Below, one piece after another: positions 12,263 through 21,410 of a stretch of DNA of 64,000 nucleotides. The notes beneath the pieces are model-generated. The model saw only the letters and a list, made by a program, of their open reading frames with translations, was not told where the DNA came from and did no database searches. Numbering within the stretch: the stretch's first letter is position 1; each line of letters begins with the position of its first letter. The stretch comes from Beta vulgaris subsp. vulgaris. Lineage: Eukaryota > Streptophyta > Magnoliopsida > Caryophyllales > Amaranthaceae. The position numbers were made by a program, and so were the translations under genes. The DNA lies in contig NC_079206.1 in NCBI RefSeq assembly GCF_026745355.1, positions 34,492,983-34,556,982 of the forward strand. Direction: 5' to 3'.

Positions 12263-13132
12263 GAACAAGCTGAATCCGATGTCGATCACTCTCCTCCTCA
12301 GGTTCCTCCTGATATTGTTTCCTCATGTCTTTTAAACATTGGGGCAGCTGAAACTGTTTCTTGCTCAACTTCAAATGAGTTGCAAAGTTCCAATCTGGAG
12401 CTAAATGCTGTGCAGAAGGAGCTGTGCGTCCTTCAACAGTCCATTGCAAATGCAGAGTCACAACTTATGAAGTCTTCTATGCGCATGGAGTTCCTGGGTA
12501 GTGATTCTTCTGGTCGATTGTATTGGGCATCAGCCCAGCCTGGTGCACATCCTTGGGTGATTGTGGATACTATGGCCTTGAAAGCTACAACAAAGCACCT
12601 GAGTCAAACAAAAATGAAGAGTGAGAGTGTATATTTTGGAAGTCTTGCTCCTTGTACAACTATTAATCATATGAGCTTCGAGGGTTCAAGTGCTCCTTGT
12701 CCATTTGTTTATGAACGTGATAGTTCCTATACAACTTGCTCGCAATGGGTCTATTATCAATCTGAGGAGGAAATCAAAGAATCAATCAAGTCATTTAAAC
12801 CAAACAACCCAAAAGAATGAGAATTAAAGATTCTATCTTGAATTGGCAAAAGCTGAGATGTCATGAGTTGCATCAAACTGGGAGACAAGATAAGATCTCA
12901 CTTTCAGTATCAATATCTGCAGAAGAGAATGATATGCCAGGTGGTCTTCTTGGGACAAGAGCAGACACTCTGCTTGAAAGTAAATATGGACCTTTCTGTC
13001 AGGCAGATAAGATGGAAGATGAAAAGAAACGATTGACACGGTCAAGTGGGTCCAGTGATGAAAAATCGTATAGATGTAAATGTCTTAAGAAACAAAAATC
13101 AACCAGTTTAACAGACCAAATTTCAGAAGTAT
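12263..13132 (+). pseudogene. Captured fragment of an MBD9-like chromatin protein gene
   Basis: A frame open from about 12250 to 12820 and a second from 12817 to 13134 read as one protein with a single frameshift/stop at the overlap. Recognisable parts are a coiled-coil lead (AVQKELCVLQQSIANAESQL), a block with FLGSDSSGRLYWA and HPWVIVD, then WVYYQSEEEIKESIKSF, DSILNWQKLR and ESKYGPFC. The order FLG-D--GR-YW ... W-YYQS--EI ... SI--W-K-R ... KYGPC resembles the C-terminal half of plant methyl-CpG-binding domain protein 9. The fragment lacks MBD, PHD and bromodomain regions. It lies inside the CACTA element and is interpreted as a captured, decayed host fragment. Identification comes from remembered family motifs, not a search. 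Confidence 0.62.
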
Positions 13133-13183
13133 AAACATCATATTTTGGAATGGAAGAACAAAAAAAATAAAGTTATAACCTTT

Positions 13184-13336
13184 TTCTCTTCTTTCTCGGT
13201 AGCAGCTGGGGCAGCAGCAGCATCTCCAGCAGCAGCGGGAGCGGCACCACCACCAGCACCAACATTCATGATAAGGTCCTCAATGCTCTTCTTTTCAAGG
13301 AGCTTGGCAAACAAGCTTGGCTAGTATGACTCGCAT
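13184..13336 (-). pseudogene. Captured fragment of a 60S acidic ribosomal protein P1 gene
   Basis: On the minus strand the sequence reads [24 protein letters not shown], then MNVGAGGG, an Ala/Pro-rich hinge and a charged end TEKEEKK. This is the diagnostic order of plant P1 stalk proteins: [25 protein letters not shown], Ala-rich hinge, EEKKEE. The Trp codon of SYWPS has become a stop, and the C-terminal MGFSLFD end is absent. The normal protein forms the ribosomal stalk that recruits elongation factors. The fragment is opposite in strand to the neighbouring MBD9-like piece, so it is a separate capture. Confidence 0.85.
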
Positions 13337-13855
13337 TCAGAATTTACTCGGGTTAATATAGATTTGACTAATAATATATCACAAAGCATCGAAAGCCATC
13401 TCAACATAATCTCCTCACATGTAGATTGTTCTACGTATTAGCTTCCATCTGTTATCAATGCTCAGAGCTCCCATTACAGTTATAACGACAAAACATAAGA
13501 TCTCTCCCACAATTTACCTCTAAGACAAGAAGTGCTAAATTAGCAAATACTCCTAGGAATATAAGAACAAACAATCTTGCTCGTTAGAACAAAAGACAGC
13601 TGACGGAAACTATCAAGAATACAAATCAGCGAATACCAAAACTGAACAAGTTCATTGCAGCTGATTCAACTTTATTACCCCACAAAGAAAAAAGCATTTC
13701 TCGTGTTATTACCACCACTGCACGACCAAATGGCGAGAATCTGGTAGATGCAAAAGATAGAAACAATACTAAAAAAAGTCAAAAGACGAAAAAGCAAATT
13801 TAATTGAAGATTAAGCTCATTATATTTGTTGATTGCAAAACATGGCACATACTCA
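13337..13855. other. Internal CACTA sequence without recognisable gene
   Basis: This is moderately AT-rich sequence inside the 10438-15751 element, lying in minus-strand terms between the ABCG-like and P1-like pieces. It may include intron sequence of the captured P1 gene. No open frame of note was found. Confidence 0.4.
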
Positions 13856-14201
13856 TTGATCCAAGAGCCTTCGCATCTAATGGGCTATTGGGACTTGGTA
13901 AAGGACTGCGATGAGTGTTGTCTCCAGCATACGTTCCATCAACTAGGGATTCCTCTATAGAATAGGGAAAATACAATTTTATGATACTATGAGGGTCCTA
14001 TCAAGTAAAAGCTTCATTAGTATACTTACATTTCGGGATTATGAATCCACTGAATATAAAGGCAAATAGTAAGAAATAAACGGACGCAAGATTGGAAACA
14101 ACTATGGTTTGAAAGAGAGAAGCCAAGAACCAAAACGTGGTTACTAATGCCAAGTGCACTCCCGAAAACAGAAGAACTTGGCAGAAGAACCTGAAATACA
14201 C
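13856..14201 (-). pseudogene. Captured ABCG (PDR-type) transporter fragment plus an unidentified exon
   Basis: The minus frame 14201-14001 is hydrophobic and resembles the second transmembrane domain of plant pleiotropic-drug-resistance ABCG transporters: a FRFFCQVLLF lead, a helix with FWFLASLFQTIVVSNLAS, then FIFSGFIIPK. Family members have ...AS-FQT-V-A---GS---L--FLFGGFIIPK. A GTAAGT donor directly follows. A second open block (about 13960-13856) preceded by a TATAG acceptor reads GTYAGDNTHRSPLPSPNSPL; it does not match the ABCG continuation and remains unidentified. Both are probably captured host exons. Confidence 0.5.
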
Positions 14202-14700
14202 AATTAATGATTTAATTTTACACCACCAACCAATTACTTAAGGAGCGTAAGAGTAAGACGCAGCAACCAAGGCATTGGCAAAGACAATCAAAGATGAATT
14301 TCAGCATTGGCGAGGCCAAAGGATGCCTAAATGTGTGCAATATCAATCCTAAGCTAGTAGGCAAAGATATTTTCATATGGCAAAAGACCGCATACAATGA
14401 GCTTGAAAACAAAACTGTAGTCTAACAAATCAATACCCTGATACAATTATACTATCACTGGGAACTAAATGAGTTCAATACAAATCAACTCATATTTACA
14501 ATATCCTAATTACAAATTCGAAATTGTAAACTAACAATTTCCAAAATCATGAGTTCATGACCAATTCCAAATCAACAACCATAAATCCATAATCACAAAT
14601 TCATATTTCACAAGTATCATAATTCACAACCAAACAATGTGAATATTACCTTTTAAAAAAATTAAAACTAAAACTAAAACTAAAACTAAAACTTAGGGTT
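14202..14700. other. AT-rich CACTA interior with a short AAAACT repeat
   Basis: No gene is recognised. A run of about five AAAACT units (about 14663-14693) lies just before a TTAGGGTTT. It is too short and has the wrong unit to be telomeric sequence. Confidence 0.5.
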
Positions 14701-15245
14701 TAGAAAACTTACGGACTGACTGGAGTGACAGTGAGTGAGTGCTGGGCGTCTCGGGAGGTCCGCGACGGCGAATGGATGTGGGCAGTGGGGTGGCGGCGTC
14801 GCTTCGCCTCCTGACTCTGTCGCTTCGTGGCTTCCTCACCGCTCCTGACTCCTTCGTTCGAAGTTCGAAGTTCGTGACTTCGTTCCTCTTCCTTACTGCT
14901 CGTCATCGTCGTCTCTGGCGAATGTGAATGTGCTGTCGACTGTCGTCGTTCCTCCGCAGCCGAGCTTAGGGTTTCTTTTTCAATATCTCTCTTCCTCAGT
15001 CTCTCTCTTCCTTTCAGCGTGTTTATTTCAAAATCTTTTATCTCTCTTCCTCACCTTCACGCGTCTGGCAGCGTGTTTTTTCGTTCATTTTTACTGGCCC
15101 CGCCACCGCGAGAGAGGGGTGGAGGTGGAGATCGGAGTTGAGAGAAGCGTTGAGCGAGAACAGACCCACAACTTGGTTCAGTTACAGCAAATTGAAAATA
15201 AAAGAAAAAGGATTTACGAAGTAGAAAGTTTGTTCTTTTTTTTTT
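14701..15245. other. CT-rich, 5'UTR-like segment inside the CACTA element
   Basis: This GC-richer island has alternating CT tracts (CTCTCTCTTCCT-type, 14985-15050) and short open frames on both strands, none recognisable. Composition resembles a plant promoter/5'UTR. Similar CT-rich cores occur in the CACTA elements at 6004 and 45428. Confidence 0.4.
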
Positions 15246-15432
15246 AGGGTTATGCTATATGCAGCCCTTAAGGTTGCATATAAAACATAAATACACTACT
15301 TAAAATGGAAATAAGTTGTGAATTTATGGAAAATTTTTGCATCAACCGATGTAATAAATGATCAATTAATACAACTTATTTCCATTTTTAGCTTCTTATA
15401 TACAGCCCTTAGGGCTGCATATAGCTTTTCCC
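15246..15432. mobile_element. Small MITE-like inverted-repeat element
   Basis: The left end has TATGCAGCCCTTAAGGTTGC and the right end has its inverted counterpart, GCAGCCCTAAGGGCTGTATA when read on the minus strand. The arms are about 30 bases over a total of about 187 bp. The sequence AAATGGAAATAAGTTGT and its inverted copy near 15370-15386 extend the pairing inward. Flanks are poly-T, so no clear target duplication can be read. Confidence 0.55.
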
Positions 15433-15913
15433 TTTTTTTTAAGGGGAGTAAAAAGCTTGTTCCTAAAAGTAATTGAAAATAAAACCGTTTTTTTTCCAAC
15501 ATAATTATTTTAAGTGAATTTTTATTATTAATAAAAATTCACCATATTTCCATAAAAGAATAAAATAAAACATAATTAACTAATTTCATAGCAAAGATAA
15601 CACACATTAAGATAAGTGTTAAGTGAAATATTTTCTATACAAGCTAAGATAACAGTTCTTTTGTTAAAACGTTAAATTTAGACTTTACATAACAGTTGAT
15701 AAAATAAGAGTTAATTTAAGAGTGTTATCTTTGCCCTTTTTTGCAGTAGTGGAGCATAGGTGGTTTAATTTGTTGTAGTTTGGTGTTTGAGGTTTTTAAC
15801 TTTATTGGGGTGCAGCTAAGTCTATTCTTAGCTTGCTTGATATAATATGGTTTGTTTTGAGTGCTATATACTACTTTCTTGCTTCTCAAAAAAAAAAAAA
15901 TGACACCGTTATC

Positions 15914-16517
15914 ATGTCGACGTTGCTGATTGTCAGCGACCTTAGTGTTGTCTTACGTCAGCGACCTTAGTGTTGTCTTACTGTGCGTTTGTTGTTTTTT
16001 CAGGAGATTTATTTACCTTTGTTTCAATAATGTCGCAACGCTCCAATGATGCGACGAGTAAACATTTATTTTATTGCGCAATAAGAGTAGACTGAAGTTG
16101 TTACCGTCTACGATCTTCCAGTTTTCCTTACTTCGATAAATACATTACGACGAGTGTTCTTGAAATTGTCTGCGATGGTTATCTACGACGTTCTACATGC
16201 TCCCTCTGATTAGTACATGTACGTATTTATGTATCCCTTTTGAATGTTTTAAGTTATCATAGTAATAAGTCCAAAGATTGCGTATGAACGACCAAGGAAG
16301 GCTAACTAAGCGCCTATTCATGCCTATAGACCGTAAGAACAACGATAGACAACGAAATACATGAAAACTTAAAAAATAACATAGGAAAATCGTTTGAAAT
16401 ACCAAAATGCATAAGACATCAAAGTTATGGTCACTCCCCTGAGTGACCCAAAAGTACAATGATAAAAGACAAAAGTTTCTAAGGATTAAAAAAAGGAGTA
16501 AATATAAAGCAGAAGGA
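15914..16517 (+). other. 3' non-coding region of gypsy copy 1
   Basis: This continues the gypsy element after the LINE. A direct repeat of TCAGCGACCTTAGTGTTGTC (about 15935-15985) is present. No sense-strand ORF is seen. The region lies between the integrase end and the antisense ORF, as in Tat elements. Confidence 0.6.
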
Positions 16518-17144
16518 CTATGAGTCTAGATCTTTGTCAGCTTCCTTCTCTACCGACGTAGCGGACGACGGAACGACAGCTGACCCTTCTTTTTCGATCT
16601 TCGGTTCCGGAGGCACATCTGACGCAATGAAACCAGCACATGATGTTTCTTTTTCGTCAGCATCCGGTGAAGAATCCATTGTCGCTGCTAACTCGTCTTC
16701 GTCCATTAGATCCTTTATTCCTCCTAGGAATTTGAGGAAGAGATCTATGTCCTTCTATGGCGTCCAGGACGTTGGCTTCTTCATCATAAATTAATACATG
16801 AGCTTAGCTCTAACCCTCGTAGCCACCTCAAGCTCGAGCAAATCTAACTCGTTCTTTTGAGCGTTGACCTTAGCTTGGAGTGCATTGATCTCCAAACGTG
16901 ACGATTCCTCTATCTTGGTGACCTTCTCTCTTATTTGCTCCAGCTCTTCCCCATTCTTTTTCAGGATCTCCTCCATCTTCACCATGTTCGCTTGGCACGT
17001 CTTCAGCTCAACCTCTTTAGACTTTGCGTCAAGTTCAGCCTTCTCGACCTTCTGCCTCATGGTCTGCTGACCCTTCAACAGCGTCGACATCGCCTTCTTA
17101 GCCATAAGAAAATGCTGTGACGCTTGTGAAAAGCCAAGGTGCAT
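16518..17144 (-). pseudogene. Antisense ORF of gypsy copy 1 (coiled-coil part)
   Basis: The minus frame 17144-16791 (117 aa) is a strongly predicted coiled coil rich in Lys, Glu and Leu, with ALTERNATING heptads such as QQTMRQKVEKAELDAKSKEV. A second minus frame, 16706-16518, encodes an acidic, Ser/Pro-rich tail (MDEDELAATMDSSPDADEKE). Together they match the C-terminal part of the extra antisense ORF that many Tat-lineage elements carry between integrase and 3' LTR. The N-terminal exon is absent because element sequence stops near 17220. Function of these antisense ORFs is unknown. It parallels the antisense ORFs at 57923-58830, 35850-37753 and 50449-51550. Confidence 0.7.
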
Positions 17145-17219
17145 ACAAGTTAGTAGCTACAATTTATGTTTAACATTAATAGAGGAAAAGTTAATCTGAG
17201 CGTATACTTAAATAAGTGT

Positions 17220-19400
17220 CCCAAGCCAACTCATTTACCTCTCTCTCTCAACCTTTATCATTTTAAACCTAACCCTAAAGGTGCCTAAATCCCTCACTCA
17301 CCTCTTCCCTCCTTCACCGTCTACTCATCCCTTTACCTCATCTCTCTTACAACCTGCCTCCAAAAACGATTCTTTAATGTATCCACCGCTTCAGAATCCA
17401 CGTCAATCAAAACAACTTCAAAACCCATCAAAAAGTCATCAACTTTAGATATACACCCTCTGAAACAAGCTTTAAAAGTATCATTAATGGTGTTTCCTGC
17501 TCAGCTCCACTTTCACCATCATTTTCTATTCAATTTCAATAGCTAAAAGGATTACATTATAAGAGAAGAACAAAAAACACTTTTATTATGTCATTTCATT
17601 TCTAAAATCAGATTTCTCTTATGTGCAATTTTTTCGTTTTTATTTCATTTTTTGTATTGTTTAATTTAACTAGTTCTTGGTTCGTGCGCAATTGCGCGTG
17701 ACCACCAAAAGGCGAAAATTATTAGAAATAGCTCTATGCGAATATCAGTTAAAATTAATTTAAGACATTTAAAGTGTATGAACGTGTAGGTAAGATAATA
17801 ATGCTATTAGATTATATTACATACTAGTAATATATCCATGCGATGCGTGCGACAAAGTGTTTAAAACTAACTTAAGAGTGTAATATTTATGGTGAATATT
17901 TGATGAGCTTTATGATTTTTTATTTGCATTGCTAGTGTAAAGAGTAATATTTTCCAGAAATTAAAGGACTAAATCGAGATAGGATATGTTATCGTGTATT
18001 TGGAAGAATATTCAACAACTCTCCTTTTAAACAATTATCTAGGTTATGTTATTTATTTATTTAAAAATACATATATTTTATATGCGTATTTTATGAGTAG
18101 TAGTTCAATTTAATTTCACTGAATAATAGAGGTTTTTAGACATACTATGGTGAGTAGCGATTCAATAAAAAGAAATTTATAAATTAATAATGATGTAGGT
18201 TTATATATTTAATTATTTATTAGCCCAACTAATTTAGTTTGTTAATTCTTTTATGGTTTGTTAATGCATGTTATTTGATATTATTTTTGCAACCGAGAGT
18301 TTACATAGTAAAAAATCTTGTGAATCTTTGTTTTTACAATTCTTTGAAAATTGATTTAGTCATCAATTTATATTTTCAATTGTGAGTTTCCTCTTTTTAC
18401 ACAATTTTATATATATATATTTTTGGTTATGTAAAACTTTCTTTACAATCGATATTTGTAAATAAGGAAACAATTAAGAAAGATCTTCTCTTTATTATTT
18501 ACAGATTAAGGGTATGTATATAAGTATTTTCAAGAGGGGACACCATAACTCCCCTCTTGGCTTATATAATAGAGATATATTTTGTTAGTGCAAACTGTTT
18601 GTGGTATACAATATTTACCCAAGGTTTTGTGCCTTCTCTAATTTCTCATATCAATTACAATCATTAAATCATATATAGGAGCAAAATAGATTAGTTTATA
18701 TTAGGAAGTGGTTAACTTTAGGAAATACATTGTTAACAAGGAGCATTAGGTTGCAGAGCAAAATAGCAAGTAGAAGAGCCTCTCACTGGGTGATGCAGCG
18801 CCTTAATTGTTTGGCTCATCAGCAGCACCAATGGCCCTGTAGGACAAAAATATCTAGATTTGCAGCAAGAAAGAAAAATAGAATTAATGACATTAATAGT
18901 TACTATCGTGGTTAAAATATCTTGATAATGTAATCTTGGAGTTGGATTAACAAAAATGGTATAATTACAAGTTAAAAACAGCAAAAGAAGAAAATACATC
19001 TAGCTAAGTATAGATAAAGGTTCAAGATCCCACTTAAAGCTCACAAACATTACGAATCTTCTCCAAAATCTTGGAGTTTCCTCACAAAAGAACACTTACA
19101 GAAATTTAAATGTCTAGAAACATCGTTTGCAGACTCGGAACTACTTCTTGAGATACCTAATTCATCGTAGTCTATATGTTGTACGCTACAATCACAAAAT
19201 TATTGGAAACCATTTTGTTTTTCTCAAGTAAAATAGACTTATAACACTATTCATAAGGATTTCCGAGCAACTCATAACAACAATTTCCTTTTTAAGCTAG
19301 ATAATTAGGATCACAAAATCCATTCACCCCGGGTATGCCATCTTTCTGACGTGATTCACTTAATTTCCTAGAATAACAAAATGAGATCATAGAGACACTT
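17220..19400. other. AT-rich DNA without recognisable genes; possible old transposon debris
   Basis: A CT-rich stretch (17230-17360) is followed by very AT-rich sequence. Two short islands, GTGCGCAATTGCGCG (about 17685) and CATGCGATGCGTGCG (about 17840), and a closing CTTATATAATAGAGATA (about 18560) resemble debris of degenerate small transposons, but no ends could be paired. Short open frames (e.g. 18730-18915) look like chance. Confidence 0.4.
19268..19299 (+). repeat. Short direct repeat flanking the TNP2 coding region (left copy)
   Basis: About 30-32 bases beginning AACTCATAACAACAATTTCC and ending TTTTTAAGCTAG occur here and again at about 23564-23595. The CACTA coding remnants lie between the two copies. 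Confidence 0.75.
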
Positions 19401-19419
19401 ATTGAAATCGAAAATTATT

Positions 19420-20110
19420 TGAAAAACAAGACAATTGAAAGTCGACTAAATACATACTTCATGAGAATCGACATGTGAGCTGATCCCATCTCTCTTTGGA
19501 AGCACAAATCAAGTATGTCTTCATAATCGAGCCTTACCTCTTGCTCATTGTCAAATACGCTATATGGGATCGATAATATGATGCATCCACGCGTCTTTTT
19601 CATCACCATAGCTTCTTTATTCAAAGTCCTCAACAAATCAGTGGTCACCTTAGCATAATCCTTATCAGTAATGTCATACTTTTGAGTGGTTGATGTTTGT
19701 GAAGTTGGTGATTGTGAGACAACGACCTTTGCTGCCTGCTTTTTATACTTACAAACAAAAAATGATTAATTGAGTTGCAAAAGCTACATTTGTAATTAAG
19801 GTATTTGTAGTTGCAAAACCTTGACATGAATAATGAGTGTACCTTTGTCTTTGGAAAAATTAAGTGAGCAGGCCAAGAAACAAAGGTACACTTTGCTTGA
19901 CACACTACACTACACTCCTCATTGGTACATGATAATGGTGCAGTTGGCACAATATCTTTGGTAATAGAGACTCGACGATAGTCTTGTGATAAAGAGGTGA
20001 AATATTCAAAGTCACTTCCATTGACCCCGGTACGTGCACTTGTCCAATTGCAAAAATTTGATTCTCAAACTCATTCTCAATCGCCAAGCAACAATCATGA
20101 ATACCCTAAT
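19420..20110 (-). pseudogene. CACTA-associated accessory ORF, C-terminal region
   Basis: Reading down the minus strand, frames contain CCLAIENEFENQIFAIGQV, then VVCQAKCTFVSWPAHLIF, then a Ser/Thr-rich linker and DYAKVTTDLLRTL with EDILDLCFQREMGSAHMSI. This order (an A-G-VENKVA-G block, a V--A-GTF--WP--LI block, a linker and a ---ILQ-C---ELS---I block) matches the conserved plant ORF found beside TNP2 transposases or ahead of Ulp1-type protease domains. Frames shift at least twice and no protease catalytic motif remains. It is assigned to the same decayed CACTA element as the transposase at 21411-22994. Confidence 0.6.
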
Positions 20111-21410
20111 CCACAAGAAAAATAACACTTACTCATGTGTAAACAAGAATTTCCGTAACTTAAAATCAAGTAGGAAAGATCAACATCATCAATTAAGATC
20201 AAAATATAACCGTTTTTTTCAGCTGCCCATTATTTAAGATCAACATCATCAATTAAGTTTCACCTTAATGTTCAAATTTTTTTAGGTGTATGCTAGATTG
20301 GCAGTTCATGAAGGTCAGACATCAAGGACTCCAAGTCCAATTCCAATGTTTTGGATATCATCTTAGAAGCACATAATTTAGGTTCAATGTTTTAGTATGT
20401 TTTGGCTACTTCATAATGTTACATACTTACCCTTGAGTTATTCTTTCAAGCCTAGACTGTATTCTTAATACAAGAAGACAGAAACACATAATTTGGTGCA
20501 AGTTGGGTTGTAACCATGCACATGATGCGTGCATCTCTGGCACTTGTCCTATGGCTGTCAGATTATATAGTCGCAGCAACTCATCTCATAACCGTTAAAG
20601 AGTTTTTATCTAAATAGACAAGAAAGAAAACTTCTATCCAGAAGGCTAGCTCAATAGCAGGAGATTCAGATTAAATCTTAAATCTTGAGCCACAAGAAGA
20701 TTATAACCTACTACTAAGTTTATCAGTTCCTGTACTAAAAAAAAAGCAAGCACATAACTACCACTACCAACTGTTTATGTGGAATTGAATAAAATCTTGC
20801 ACAAAAAAAAAGATTTTTTGATGCTGGTTAAATCACAGCTTAATTGATGCAGTTCTCTAAACTTATCCCAATTTTATAAATAGCAATAAGGGGTTGCAGA
20901 ACTAGATGGTATGTGATGTCTACTATCAAAGAGCAACTATTTTAGTATTCATGCTATATAATCTAAGTGCTCACTGACTTGAGCATCCTCAGTTTGGAGA
21001 GCAACTCTTCCCATTGTATTAAGTAAACCAGACAGAAGTAAATTTTTCTAACAAAGGTTTTCATCATCAAATCCACAAGTGAACAATGCAGTAATACTCT
21101 TTCTGCTTTTAGGATTAAGCAGCTGACAAGCTTTAAGAAAACATCCTTGCTCACGTGGATCAAGGGAGGGCCGAAATGTATCGGGATCATTGAATTTCGT
21201 TTGACGCAATAAAGACTGAATCCCTTATTTATTTAGATTCTGCAAATTCTTGGGGATTTATGTTCTACATGACTGCTCCTTACATGTATATGTACTAGCT
21301 TTATTAGCCTAGTGCTAAGAATCAAAGTATTGAAATGGGGGTGGGACAATTGTTTTTTTTCCAAATTGTATGCTGGGATATAGGCTCAGAAAAAAACAGC
21401 AAGCACATAA
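20111..21410. other. Spacer between CACTA accessory ORF and transposase
   Basis: No recognisable gene. The minus frame 21190-20963 is short and matches nothing I know. The reverse strand near 21370-21350 reads TIWKK, which may be the degraded start of the next transposase exon. Confidence 0.45.

Larger units (their letters stand above)
10438..15751. mobile_element. Gene-capturing non-autonomous CACTA element (5.3 kb)
   Basis: It starts CACTACTACAAAAAAGGGC and ends with GCCCTTTTTTGCAGTAGTG, with the 3-bp duplication GAG on each side (10435-10437, 15752-15754). Removing it rejoins the LINE. Subterminal zones (10460-10740 and about 15590-15740) hold many inverted and direct copies of a GTTATGTTT / AACATAACA motif. 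There is no transposase. The interior is a patchwork of apparent host gene fragments in both orientations: unknown coding exons (about 11070-11620, minus), MBD9-like (12263-13132, plus), ribosomal protein P1 (about 13184-13336, minus), ABCG-type transporter (about 14001-14200, minus) and a CT-rich 5'UTR-like zone (14700-15240). This is the Pack-CACTA arrangement. Confidence 0.93.
9702..15900 (+). mobile_element. 5'-truncated plant L1 LINE (copy 1) split by a CACTA element
   Basis: LINE sequence occupies 9702-10437 and 15752-15900. It ends in a poly-A run (15888-15900) and is flanked by the perfect 13-bp duplication TGACACCGTTATC. The coding remnant is the C-terminal end of plant L1 ORF2. It begins WNQAAVAKDVW, has DNLWVRWVHSVYI, and reaches the zf-RVT-like segment IWNRLSVPKHRFILWLAL (about 9985-10030). 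Further frames carry the distal LATLVYQVWRARNDA segment (about 10285-10325). Reverse transcriptase and endonuclease domains are missing through 5' truncation, the usual outcome of incomplete target-primed reverse transcription. Confidence 0.93.
2080..17220 (+). mobile_element. Ty3/gypsy retrotransposon, Tat lineage (copy 1), 3' truncated and carrying nested insertions
   Basis: The element is recognised by its order: LTR end, PBS, gag, aspartic protease, reverse transcriptase, first RNase H, a second RNase H, integrase, then an ORF on the opposite strand. A second RNase H and an antisense ORF between integrase and 3' LTR are established hallmarks of plant Tat-lineage elements. It is split by a CACTA element (6004-7526) and by a LINE (9702-15900) that itself holds another CACTA element. 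Many stops and frameshifts show it is dead. No 3' LTR was found; recognisable sequence ends near 17220. Its left limit is a guess. Confidence 0.85.

Noticed and set aside
14660..14702. AAAACT repeats beside TTAGGGTTT as interstitial telomere
   Set aside because: Unit is AAAACT, not TTTAGGG, with only about five copies and one partial telomere-like word.
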